Shown: positions 36,455-46,390 of the stretch, piece after piece
How the letters are laid out: each line of letters begins with the position of its first letter
Position numbering within the stretch: the first letter of the stretch is position 1
Assembly: GCA_014529385.2 (NCBI GenBank)
Contig: CM043942.1
Coordinates: forward strand, 105,524,141 to 105,588,140
DNA length: 64,000 bases
DNA from: Adiantum capillus-veneris
Lineage: Eukaryota > Streptophyta > Polypodiopsida > Polypodiales > Pteridaceae
Direction: 5' to 3'
Translations under genes and position numbers: made by a program
Notes under the pieces: generated by a model
Databases searched by the model: none
Told to the model about the DNA's origin: nothing
Seen by the model: the letters and a program-made list of their open reading frames with translations, nothing else

Positions 36455-37980
36455 TCATCGTGCAGGTTGTAGAGAGCCCTTTGGCATTGAAACTGGAGCT
36501 TGATCTGCTCTAAGTGAGCATCAATGTCAAATGACTTGACCATTTCTAGTCCTTCCTCTATTACAGCTTGCACTCTTGGTTTCTGCTGGCTTTGTTGACC
36601 TTGATCTGATGTATGAGTCTGATCAGTCATTTTTTCTTTTAGTTTTACTTCTTCTATAGCTGCTGAAGTTATGGTAAGCTTTGGTTGTGTTGCCTCCATT
36701 TCTTGATCTATCTTTTGTTCCGACTGCATCTTCTCCGCTCCTTGCTGTAGGAGGTCTTCAACTTTTTCTTTCTCTTTTATTGTAGTCTCTGAAGGTACCC
36801 AAGTGTCCTTGGGAGAATCAAACTCCTAACCTTGCTGGTCAAGCGTGTCTTGCTCTTCCTTCCCTTGTGAGTTATCTTTCTCATTTTTGATTCAAGTAGA
36901 TTTGTCAGATGATTCGAGATCATCGGTGCGTGGTTTCTTTGCCTCTTCTTTCTTCCTTTCTTGTCTTTTCTGCTCCTTGATTTGTTCCAGATCCGATGTC
37001 TGTCTGCGTAGAAACGGAATGTTTTCTTCCTCCTCTTCTTCTTTCTCATCATCAACTTCTGTTCCTTGGCTTCTTTTTTCTTCATGGTTTTGTTGGCGGA
37101 TCCTTTCCCTCAACGCCTAAGCTTCTTCCATAGTTCTCCTGGCTTGAGTTATTGGGATGGCTTCTGCCACGTGGGCACTTTTCTTTCTCAATCTTGTATA
37201 TCACAGGGAGAACTAGCTGTCATGCTCCTCTTCTGAAGACTGGTACTCCGAAGGCATATCTTTTTGTTGGGACCCAGCGTAGGTCTTACTCTTTTGGATC
37301 CCCTTTAGGTGTGCTTCGACGATGTTGTGGAGAACGTAATTTCCAAAGTCGCAGCTTACCACTCTTCTCTCCGCCAAGCCCATTGCCCTTACTACTGCCA
37401 TGTGCAATAGTGATTCTGTATATTTGGATGGCTTCTGCACTTTGAAGTGTTGCAATATGAGGCGCAATGGCAATTCAATTTTTGAGTAGATCAAATCCTG
37501 ATATGTCAACTTGTGTCCTCTTTGCTTCAAGAAAGCTTTGTTGTTGTCTATTGCTTTTGTCTTTTGCAATAGATTGTGCATCCCTTGCTATAGATGGAGA
37601 TATTCATTGATTATCTCTATTGCTGTGATCTTAACCTTGACTGTTGCCATATATTTGTTAGTCAGAGTGGCTTCCCCATTGTACTGAATAGAGCTAGTGA
37701 GTTCATGAGCTCGTCTAAAGTCCGTTTCCTAGGGTGGTAAGCGGAGGAAGTTGTCTCTAACTGTAAGCATCTGCCCCCTGCTTGTACTTCTGGCTTCTGG
37801 TGTAGTGTCCACAATTCCCTTGGGAAAATAGTGGACTCCACGGCTTGAAATCTTCCAATGAATATGTTAGCCGAAATTGCTTTGAGTACCTGTTCATTGA
37901 TATGAGCCTTCTCATTTAATGAGATATCTGTTATCTCATAAGGTGCAGCATTCCACTCCTTTGTGCTTTCCTTTGAGGGA
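36455..37980 (-). pseudogene. Gypsy1 accessory coiled-coil ORF, N-terminal part
   Basis: From about 37980 the minus strand encodes a protein-like stretch with few breaks. A globular N-terminal part (37980-37200) contains VHYFPKGIVDTTPEARS, SRGQMLTVRDNFLRLPP and a block ending in AERRVVSCDFGNYVLHNIV. A highly charged Glu/Lys/Arg region follows (37113-36890), then Gln-rich helical segments (36729-36455). A frameshift lies near 37850 and stops near 37600 and 36900. The reading is cut by D at 36454 and its coiled coil resumes at 30037. The full protein would exceed 1,000 residues. The family is not known to me; coiled-coil accessory ORFs in the env position are known in some plant gypsy groups. 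Confidence 0.65.
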
Positions 37981-38472
37981 TCTTGCGGTCAATTTTAGCA
38001 TTAAAAACAGGTGTATACCCAACATTTTTCAATAAAATTATTTTATTCACTTTGCATATATTTAAGGTTCGCATTTTGCTAAGTCATAATGCGTTCAAAC
38101 GAAATGATCGGATCGAAAATCGGACTCTGAAACTATTACTTATGGTCTTTATTCATTTAAAAACTATAGGTTGATGGGAAACTTAAGCCTCAAGATTGTA
38201 TCTAATGATAAGAGTTGACCATTTAGAAAAGAGAGAGCAATTTTAGGAAAGGAGGAGTATTTTTACAAAAGAAAGAGGAGGGTGTTAAGTTTAGAGTTCT
38301 TGTCTTGGAAGCCAAGCTTCTTCTAATATTAGAGAATCAAATTCGAGCATCGGAATCCATGTCGACACCAAAAAAATAAAAAAAATAAAAAAAAATATAT
38401 ACATAGAAGCCACGAACATGCACGAACTTATTTCTCCTTGCTTCCCTCTATTCTTAATTGGCCTTGAGAGCC

Positions 38473-38480
38473 TATATAAA
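38473..38480 (+). promoter_or_regulatory. TATA box of an antisense transcript inside Gypsy1
   Basis: TATATAAA at 38473-38480 is followed by CT-rich, leader-like sequence of about 220 bases with no ATG before the one at 38704, which has a good context (ACGATGGCC). The arrangement looks like a plant core promoter plus 5' leader reading on the plus strand, opposite to Gypsy1. Confidence 0.6.
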
Positions 38481-38703
38481 GACCCCTCTCCCTTCACTTT
38501 GAGGACACACAGACACACACTCTCAGAAGCGGAAGCTCTCTATCTTGCCTCAACGTCAGAGTTACCTTCTCTCCCTCAAGCTCTCTCCCCCAAGCACTTA
38601 CCTTCAAGCCATCTCCATCTTCAAGTCTTCTCTACAATCGTCGTATTGTACTTCAATTTCTTGAGTTCTCTTTCTCTTTTTTGCTTTTCTCTACCTCGTT
38701 ACG

Positions 38704-39021
38704 ATGGCCCTGATGCGAGTTACCCGAATCTTGAAGGAGGATACTCATGTCGTTCCATCTTCACGGAAGGTGCAAAAGAAGATATCATCTACTCCAATCA
38801 TAACTCAATCGGAGGTATCAACTCCGAAAGAAGGTGAAATCGTCCAACCTCAAATGCGAGAGGTAATCGAACATGTTGCTAATCCGGTAAGACAAATTTA
38901 TAATTCTACATTGCTATTCATGTTGACTTGGGAGGCTAAGCATAGGAATCCCTTAAACTGTCCAAGAAACGTGATTCTATCACAAAAAACAAGCATATGT
39001 TTTCATAAATTAGTGAAATAA
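38704..39021 (+). CDS. short antisense ORF in Gypsy1
   Basis: It encodes up to 105 residues on the plus strand, after the TATA box at 38473. The first about 70 residues are basic and Ser/Thr/Val/Gln-rich; the last part looks less protein-like. GTAATC (near 38860) and GTAAGA (38887) could be 5' splice sites, so the true product may be a spliced protein with exons further right. No domain is recognised. Antisense ORFs between pol and the 3' LTR are known in Tat-group gypsy elements (Grande and others). Alternatively it could be a captured host exon. Confidence 0.4.
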   Translation: MALMRVTRILKEDTHVVPSSRKVQKKISSTPIITQSEVSTPKEGEIVQPQMREVIEHVANPVRQIYNSTLLFMLTWEAKHRNPLNCPRNVILSQKTSICFHKLVK

Positions 39022-39154
39022 CTGTTTGATAAAAATGTCACTGTTTGTTAAATTGTTATTGTTTGATAAGTTGTTACTGGTTGATATGAAGAGTTGGTTG
39101 ATCATGTTTGAAGAATCACCGAAAGAGAAGAATTTTTGAAAGAATATCTTTTGT

Positions 39155-39296
39155 TACTCGCGCGGGTAGCGAGATGATTCCGCGGTTAGCGGAGATTAAG
39201 TTGAGGCTATTGGCTCTCTTTTGTTCCTCACGGTTAGTGGGATGCCTCGCGGGTAGCGAGATGCTTGGCGGTTAGCAACATGCCTCGCGGTTACGG
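39155..39296. repeat. degenerate minisatellite, CGCGGGTAGCGAGATG type
   Basis: Short units such as CGCGGGTAGCGAGATG, CGCGGTTAGCGGAG, CACGGTTAGTGGGATG and GGCGGTTAGCAACATG recur about six times. It is far richer in CG than the surrounding DNA. Confidence 0.8.
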
Positions 39297-39360
39297 AAAA
39301 TTGTTCCTGGGCATATGGAGATGCTATTGTGCAAATTTCTCTGGATTTAGGGTTTGAGGC

Positions 39361-39380
39361 ACATGGATCGCGATCCATGT
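39361..39380. repeat. 20-bp perfect palindrome
   Basis: ACATGGATCGCGATCCATGT, its own reverse complement. The same word recurs in the Gypsy1 leader. Confidence 0.98.
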
Positions 39381-39633
39381 TTGACAACATTTTGAGAATC
39401 TGATAATATCATATGTTAGGGTTCATCTAGATGGTGCCTTGGTCCAAATTTTTTGGGATTTGGATCATTGGTTTGAAACTTGGGCTAATTTTTGAAAATC
39501 TTTTGCAGACTTAGAGAACTTTGGCATTTTGAAGTGGATTTTGGAATTCAAATGGCTTGAAACTTCATGGCTTGGCTTTTTTGAACATACTGGATCAGAT
39601 GACATGGGTTTTTCTTTGATTGAGCAAAAAGGT

Positions 39634-39652
39634 ACATGGACGCGATCCATGT
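39634..39652. repeat. palindrome copy with one base missing
   Basis: ACATGGACGCGATCCATGT, 19 bases, lying 273 bases from the copy at 39361. Confidence 0.95.
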
Positions 39653-40803
39653 TTAGAGGAATTTTGATACAGTTTCTTTGCACCTATGTTCCTATAGGTC
39701 TTCCTAGTACACTGGTGATTTTTTTTCAAATTTGGACAGTTTTTTCTTAGTTTGCCCCATTTTCTAGTTTATGGCCATGTTTTTTCCGTTTTGATCATAT
39801 CTGTTTCTTGGAACCATTTGTGGACACATGCTTTGCCTGATATCTATCATTGCCTCGATTCTCGATAATTTGTGCCTGTAGTTCACAGCTTTTCCTGGCT
39901 CCCTGTCAAATTCCATCAGAATTTGAATCCATTTGAGGAGACAAATTGATTTCGGCAAATTTCACCACTTTGCAAGTAATCTTTTGCTTGGTTTTGATCC
40001 TACAAACATCCTTAAGTTACATTTCCTTATCGATAGGCTTTGAGGAGAGTGTGAAGTCTCCCGACTGGCTTACACAGCAATTTGAAAACTCCTCAAGAAC
40101 TCTGATTTTAGCCCTACTCCATGGGTTTTGCTGGCATCCCACCATTTGTCCTTTCCCTGAGTTTTTTGCTAAAATCCTACCCTTTTTCCTATAAAAATGG
40201 CCAAAAGACCATTTGTGAAGGTAGCAAACCAGGAGGATTTGATGATCTTAAGAGCAATTGTGTGCCGAATCTTTTCATATTTGCCATGTTCAAAGTTTTT
40301 GAAAAAAGTTTCGGGTTTGCTTTCAAAAGTCAATTCCGACTTTCCTTGCTCTACTTATCAATTTTTGTTGATTACCTGTCGTTTTTTTGCTTTTTAGTAA
40401 AAGATTTTTTTTTTACAAATATTATTAGTTGGCCAAAAGTTAGCCAAAATTAGTGTAACCTCTCATACATACATATTCTTAACCCGGTATTAGATGGTGT
40501 CGGTATGGCTCATGATTATGCTAGCTAAGAGTTTATAAGGCTTTGGAAAGCTCGTTTTAAAGAAAAAGAAAAAGAAAGAAAAAGAAAAGAAAAGAAATAA
40601 TATGATAATAATATATACAAATGATAATCTTGCTGCATTTTCCCCCTTCCTAGAGTGAGTCATCCCAAATGAACATGTGTTAGAGTGCATGGGAACAAAG
40701 TATGTGTCTATGCATAGCCGTATAGTGTGGCTCTATGATGCCGATGGAGGATATGCATAGGGAAACAAAATGCTGTAAAAGAGAGGGGTGTTGAACAATA
40801 TGT

Positions 40804-41326
40804 TCAGTGGCTGCTGGTGGCGAGGTCACATTGAAGCTGCGTGGTCCGAATAGTAGTAATTATAGAAGACGCGCCCTGTGTTTGGCAGAAGTTATGATGC
40901 TGCTGGTTGTTTTGATTGAGGGCTTTGTTTTGGTTGCCACCAAAATTGCTTGCTTGTGGATTCCCTAAAAGAGGCATCGTGTGAGCGAGTTTGTTTTGGT
41001 TTCCATATCCACTTGACATTTTTTGGTTGTCGAGGTTGATGTTGGATTGGCCTAGGGTGTTCGACAAAAGCCGTGCGCGGGTTGGCGAGGTCGGATTTCT
41101 GTTGAGGCAATGTAGGCTAACTTGTATTGATTTGTCATTTAGATATCCACAATTTCTTCGGATTGGTTTGCATGATGGATTTTTTAACCCATACTTTCTT
41201 GACCGCAGCTGGGTAATATCGTTGAACTGATGCCTGTGGTGATGGTAGAGGCTCCTATACATGGTCTATTTGTACAAATGGCATGGCGAAAGATTGGTCC
41301 TCTTGTTTGAGCTGTACGATATTGTC
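40804..41326 (-). pseudogene. Gypsy1 low-complexity tail after the second protease
   Basis: The minus strand encodes Gln/Asn/Pro/Ser-rich sequence with several Trp, in shifting frames (41262-40804 and 41110-40892). It directly follows the second retropepsin and may be its disordered C-terminal extension. No zinc knuckle is seen. Confidence 0.45.
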
Positions 41327-41700
41327 CTACCAGTTTGGCGTGGCCTGATAAGTGCGCATCCATGGCACTCCTAGAATAAGTGCTTTGTTAAGCTCCTGAT
41401 CTTTGACCACATGAAATTGATGCGGATAAACTGTTCCATCAATAGTGATTGGTAAATTTATGTGTTTCAGACTGTCCATTGTGCCTTTGTTTGCTACTTT
41501 GAATCCCATCGTGTTTGGCATTAGAGGTTCCCTTGTGACTTTTCTGAAAGTGGAGTAGTTAACGACATTATCTCTTGCCCCAGTGTCTAATGCTCGCTCA
41601 ATGGTGCCATCAACAAGTTGTAAATTAATGTGTAGATCCATTCCACCTAGCCATGCAGCCGCCATTTGTATGGATGCTATCGGAGTAGTATCGATACAAT
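41327..41700 (-). pseudogene. Gypsy1 second retropepsin-like domain, downstream of integrase
   Basis: The open piece 41665-41327 has ALDTGARDNVV (Asp near 41586), the D-T-G-A active-site block of retropepsins, a central beta-rich part, and ALILGVPWMR about 70 residues later, the usual hydrophobic ILG block near the end of gypsy proteases. It follows the integrase C-terminus by about 110 bases on the same strand. The usual protease site upstream of RT is also occupied (46010-46390). A retropepsin after integrase is not the known plant gypsy order. It could be a true second domain, a duplication, or a leftover of another element; no LTR end is visible between it and the integrase. Confidence 0.7.
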
Positions 41701-41776
41701 TGTTCTGTTGTGCTTTTCTCTGAAAGTTCGCTTGCTCCTTGTGCTTTAATATTCTGATTTTGGCTTCTTGATGTGC

Positions 41777-43311
41777 CTATTCCCAAATGTCATGTACTTG
41801 ACTTCTACGTTGAGCTGCTGCATGTATTGTTTTGAGTTCTTCTGGTGTCAGCGGAAGACGATATTTCTTTAATCTGCATCCACTCATCCAATTCGGCATC
41901 TCCTCGCCTGCTATTTTTGCGAGCTTGATGGTGCCGCTTTGTGATATATCATGTATTACAAAAGGCCCCATCCCTCGCTTTTTGAGTTTTTTGGAGTTTG
42001 AGTGTATACATTCAAACGTAATCCCCATTTTGGAACTCATTTGTTTTTTTTTAGCATATATCCAAGCTATCACTCTAATTTGGGTTTCATCTAATTGTTC
42101 CAGGGTGTCTAGTCTCTCCAAAAACTCATGGCCTATCCATCCTAATTGTGTTGCCACTCATATGGTTTTGATTAAGAACTCCATGGGTAGGATAGCATTA
42201 ATCCCAAGCACCAGGTTAAAGGGAGTTGTCCCAATGAAAGTTTTAAAAGCTACTCTGTAAGCCCATAATGTTGTGTGTATCTTTTGATCCCAATCATTTC
42301 TTGAGTCACTGAATATTTTGGTGAGTACAATGCGTAAGATTTTGTTGGTACTCTCTGCTTGTCCGTTAGCTTGCGGTTGATAGGGTGCTGATTTGTGATG
42401 GACCACCATGAATTTTTCAAAGAGGCTTTCAATGATGTTGTTTAAAAAGTGTGTTTCCCTATCACTCACTATTTCTATGGGTAGACCATATCTTGTAAAG
42501 ATGTGTTCGAAAAGGAACTAAGCTATAGTTCATGCATCATTTTTTTGGGTTGCCTTTGCTTTTGCCCATTCTGTCATGTAGTCTGTTGCTACTATGATGT
42601 ACTGTGCGTGCAACCTGTATCCCAAAGGTATGATGGGACCAATAAAGTCAATGCCCCATTTGGAAAAATCATGTACCCCCATCATCGGCCTTAATGGCAT
42701 TTTATCTCTCCATAAGGGTGGTTTTGTTCGTTGACATTCATCACATCGTTTGACATAGGTCTCTGCATCCATAAAGAAGGTTGGCCACCATATGCCTGAG
42801 TGTAGCACAAGCTTTGCTGTTTTATTAACAGATGTCCCCCTGGCTATCCTGAGTGTGCTTCTTCTAGGATAACATAATATTCGCTTTTTGTAGCACACAG
42901 CCATAGTTGTTTGTCTTTTCCCCGCCTATACAGTTGGTTGGCAATGAGCAGATAGTGTTTGACCTCTTCTTCTATACTTTTCATTCTTGCCTTGCCCCAT
43001 TCCTCTGGAAAGGTCTTGTTTTTTAAGTACTCAGCAATGTGAGTACTCCATTTGGGTACTTGTACTACTCAAAACAGAGTGGCATGTTCCACGGGAGGTT
43101 GTTTTGTACAGCTATCACATGATTTTACATATGTATGGACACTATGTTCCATGTTTTTCCAGTAGACTCCCAGTCTCTTTAGCTGTTGGCATGTTTGATT
43201 TTGTCCATTGTGAAACTCCGTTTTTTGTATATGAGCTTGTTTGAGGTAGTAGGCGGATTCTTCGGGTTGTACACATAGTCTCATTATCCCATCCTTACCG
43301 TGTTTGTACAA
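41777..43311 (-). pseudogene. Gypsy1 integrase with two zinc-binding modules
   Basis: Module 1 (43311-43069) has H27, H34, C65 and C68 (HX6H-X30-CX2C). Module 2 has AHSG and GGH in one frame near 42865-42835, then CDEC at 42745-42734 in the next frame. The core follows: WGIDFIGP with the first Asp, SDRETHFLN with the second, and NGQAESTNK with Glu, with 35 residues between the second Asp and the Glu. The C-terminal part (42157-41777) has KKRGMGPFVIHDIS, a GPF-type block, and no chromodomain. Stops near 42530 and 42157 break it. Confidence 0.85.
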
Positions 43312-43474
43312 TCGTCTTGCTAAAACCTGGAGATTTTGTGTTTAATGTATAATTAATGGTTGTCTTTCTACCTATAATGACCTAATTGTGAGTAGAGGAA
43401 TGACCTCTTCGCTCCACCTTGGAACAAGTTCAATGTTAAATAAATACGAATCGGGAAGATCATCATCGATACGC

Positions 43475-43834
43475 TCAGGTGCTTCCCCATGAAACAATCA
43501 TGAAAGATGATCTGCTCGTGTGTGTGTGTAGTCCCCTTGTTGGGTTGACTTGGGTAGCGCATTTAACAGGGACCTCTATCCCCAAGCCGGAAAAGCGAAA
43601 GCAAAAACCGACTATCGTAAAGTCAAACTCAAGCAATAGTATAAACCAACAAACAATTCTTGCAGTGTTACAAGGTTTTTTTACTAGATATAGCAGTGCT
43701 TGGTGATCTATGAAGAAAACAAGCTTGTTTGCAAGAAGGTAATGTCTAAATTTTTTGACATCATATATCATTCCCACCACTTCTCTTTCCGTAGTGGTAT
43801 AATTTTTCTCTACGTTGTTTAGCTATCGGCTAGA
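43475..43834 (-). pseudogene. Gypsy1 RNase H
   Basis: The piece 43780-43475 encodes MIYDVKKFRHYLLANKLVF and FIDHQALLYLV, the second half of gypsy RNase H. The first half is at the end of the RT frame (about 43940-43850) with HVDASSYTIGCILAQ, carrying the first catalytic Asp. A stop and frameshift lie between them. Confidence 0.82.
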
Positions 43835-45070
43835 CTAGCAAATGGGAAAATCCATTTTCTTCTCTCCTGGCTGGGCTAGTATGCATCCTATGGTATAGGA
43901 TGATGCATCAACATGAACATGAAAGAATTTTCTCAAGTCAGGTGCTTTCAAAATTGGAGCATAAATTAGTTCCTGCTTTGATTTATGGAAAGCTTGCTTG
44001 CATTCTTCTGTCCATTCAAACTTAGCAATGAGGGCATACAACGGCTTAGCTATTACAACATACGTATATATAAAACACCCGTAATATCCACAATGCCCCA
44101 TAAATGCTTGCACTTCCTTCATCCTCGTTAGTCTCGGTAGTGCGGCAATTATTTGTACCTTCTCTTGATCAGTGGAAATTCTGTTTTTGGACACAATGTG
44201 GCCCAAAATTTTACCTTGTCTTACCATGAAGACACATTTTTTGGGGTTTAAGCAAATACGATATGTTCTGCATTTTTTGCAGACTTTTCCTAGATGCATT
44301 ATGTGGTCCCTTCTCCGTTGAGAATGAACACAAAGATCATCCATGTATATCTCTAGAAATTGTCGGAGATACTCCTTGAATGCATGACTCATTAGTCTTT
44401 GGAAAGTAGCAGGGGCGTTGGTCAGGCCGAAAGGCATTACCTTGTATGCAAATATGCCCCTCTCTGTTGCAAAAGCTGTCTTATGCTGATCTTCTGCTTT
44501 AATTGTCAATTGATTGTAGCATGAGAACCCATCCAAAAAACTATAGGCCTCTTTTCCTACTACCCTCTCAATAACATGATCCGTTATTGGCAATGGATAG
44601 TTGTCTCTACTGGTGGCAGCATTTACCTGTTTGAGGTTTACACAGACACGCAATTTGCCATTTTTTTTGGGTACTACTACAATAGGGGACATTCAATCGG
44701 TGTGTTCAATATTTTAGATAAACTCTACATCCTTCAGTTTGTCTATCTCTTCCTTAATTTTCTTTGCAAAAGTCTTATTGTATATGTAAGGACGTTGGCT
44801 ACGTGGTCTGGCATCACTTTTAAGGGGTATTGTGTGCTGACAGATCTCAGGATCTATCCCCTTTATATCTTTGTATGACCATGTAAAGACATCTTTGTAT
44901 TGTCTGAGCGTATCGACTAGAAGTTGCTCTTCTTCGTCAGTGAGGTCCGTGGCATTGTATGCTGGTTTAGGCTCCTCGCCTGGTTCTGCTAAGTTAATGC
45001 ATTTGGCTTTTTCAGGCCCATGATATGAAGTTCCTGGTTCTTTGGGATCTTGTTTGGGTTTTTGCACCAC
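43835..45070 (-). pseudogene. Gypsy1 reverse transcriptase
   Basis: The lead-in (45070-44714) has YKDVFTWSYKDIKGIDP. After two in-frame stops, 44692-43835 is open for 285 codons: SPIVVVPKKNGKLRVC, YSFLDGFSCYNQ, the FGLTNAPATFQR block and YMDD at 44347-44336. It also covers the thumb and the start of RNase H. It is the best-preserved part of Gypsy1. Confidence 0.9.
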
Positions 45071-46009
45071 GATTTTCCTATCTTGAGTAGTACACTTCTT
45101 ATAGTGGGAAGGTGCATCGAATTTATCATCGTTTGATTCCTCGCGTCAGTTTCCATTTTTGTTGTCCAAACTTCCTTCAAAGCTCGTTTTAGTTCATTGT
45201 ATTTGTTTTTGCGCTCCCTTTTGGATAGCTTCATTGATTTCTCAAAATTGCTTTCCTTTTTTGGTTTTTGTGTGTTCTTCTTTTTCGTTTTTGTTTTGGT
45301 TGAGTCAGGTTTCATGTACCTCTTTGATATTCCGTCTTTGAGACAATCAGTTGATTCCACTAACCTTAAGTATTGTGTTTTGTCGATAACAGAGGCACTA
45401 AGTCTTCTGTTGTCTTGTTTTGTTTGTTTATGCGTTTATTCTGATATCTACACTGTCTTTGAGGATTTTGGTTCGAAAAATCATAGTACATCACCTGTCG
45501 ATCCTTTTGTTTGATGTTCTGACCTAAGCTACTAGACAGCTCGTTGTCTGCATTGTCCTCTAATAGCTTATCCGTCGAGTCTTGAAAAGCTTCTTTGTCC
45601 GTTTGGTCAAGGTATCTTACTGAGATTTCATCCACTATGCATCGACAATCGACAACCCCCTCCTCGTCCGGGACTTCCATTCTAATTTTGGATCTAGGCT
45701 GACACCCATCATCTGGAATGGAATGATATCATATTCTTCCTCATCGCAGAATTTGATGAGGGTCACCTCATTTACACAAACATCAAGAGTGGCTAGTATC
45801 TGTTGCCATCCAAAAGGTTTGAACATCTCCTCTGGAAAAGGATCTGGTACATATGTCTCGTCTTTTGTAGTCCTATCAAGAATGCAATCTTCCTTTTTTA
45901 AACTTCCACCTTCGGAAGCTTCTTTTGTCCAATGATGAGCTTTTTTTTGCAGCCAAGCTGGTATTCCCCCTTCTTGGTCAGTTGTGGAGTTTAGTTCTTC
46001 TCCTGGGGT
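45071..46009 (-). pseudogene. Gypsy1 protease-RT linker
   Basis: Charged, Lys- and Glu-rich pieces (45680-45366, 45360-44989 and 45826-45635) link the first protease to RT. No catalytic motif. Two frames are mixed by indels. Confidence 0.6.
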
Positions 46010-46390
46010 TCATTCTACATCTCTATAGCTTTGATCTGTGACACTAATTTTTGTAGTGACCTCCTTGTTCCATAGATAGATATAGTCGTATACCCAATCT
46101 TGTACCATTTTGAGCTGACGCATGAATGGTGTGCCCAATATGGTATCAAAGTTGTTGCTCTCATCAAAATTCATAATTGCAAACATGTGTTCATATGAAA
46201 TTTTGCAAGAGGTTACTACAATCTGCTCCAAGATGCCAATTGGTCTCTCCAAATACCCATCTACTAATTGAGGTTTCATTCTAGTCTTTCAGAGAGCAGG
46301 TTTTTTCCATTTTTCCCACATTGCTTTGATGGCTATGGCTATTCCCGCCCCACTATCCAATATTGCTATCAACTTAACCTCTTTGTACTC
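46010..46390 (-). pseudogene. Gypsy1 first retropepsin, normal position
   Basis: ILDSGAGIAIA lies at about 46360-46330 and gives the D-S-G-A active site. After an in-frame stop near 46286 the piece 46279-46010 contains FDTILGTPFMRQLKMVQDW, the typical protease end. It lies upstream of RT as expected for Ty3/gypsy. Confidence 0.8.

Larger units (their letters stand above)
39022..40803. other. Gypsy1 spacer between pol and the accessory ORF
   Basis: No convincing coding region. It contains a GC-rich minisatellite (39155-39296), two palindromes (39361 and 39634), and an A/G-rich tract at 40560-40600. Its composition and palindromes resemble the Gypsy1 5' leader at 61.2-62.4 kb. Confidence 0.6.

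Noticed and set aside
41832-42260. Open plus-strand frame opposite the Gypsy1 integrase
   Set aside because: It is the mirror of the integrase coding strand and has no domain of its own. The same holds for many plus-strand frames across 43-49 kb and 52-58 kb.
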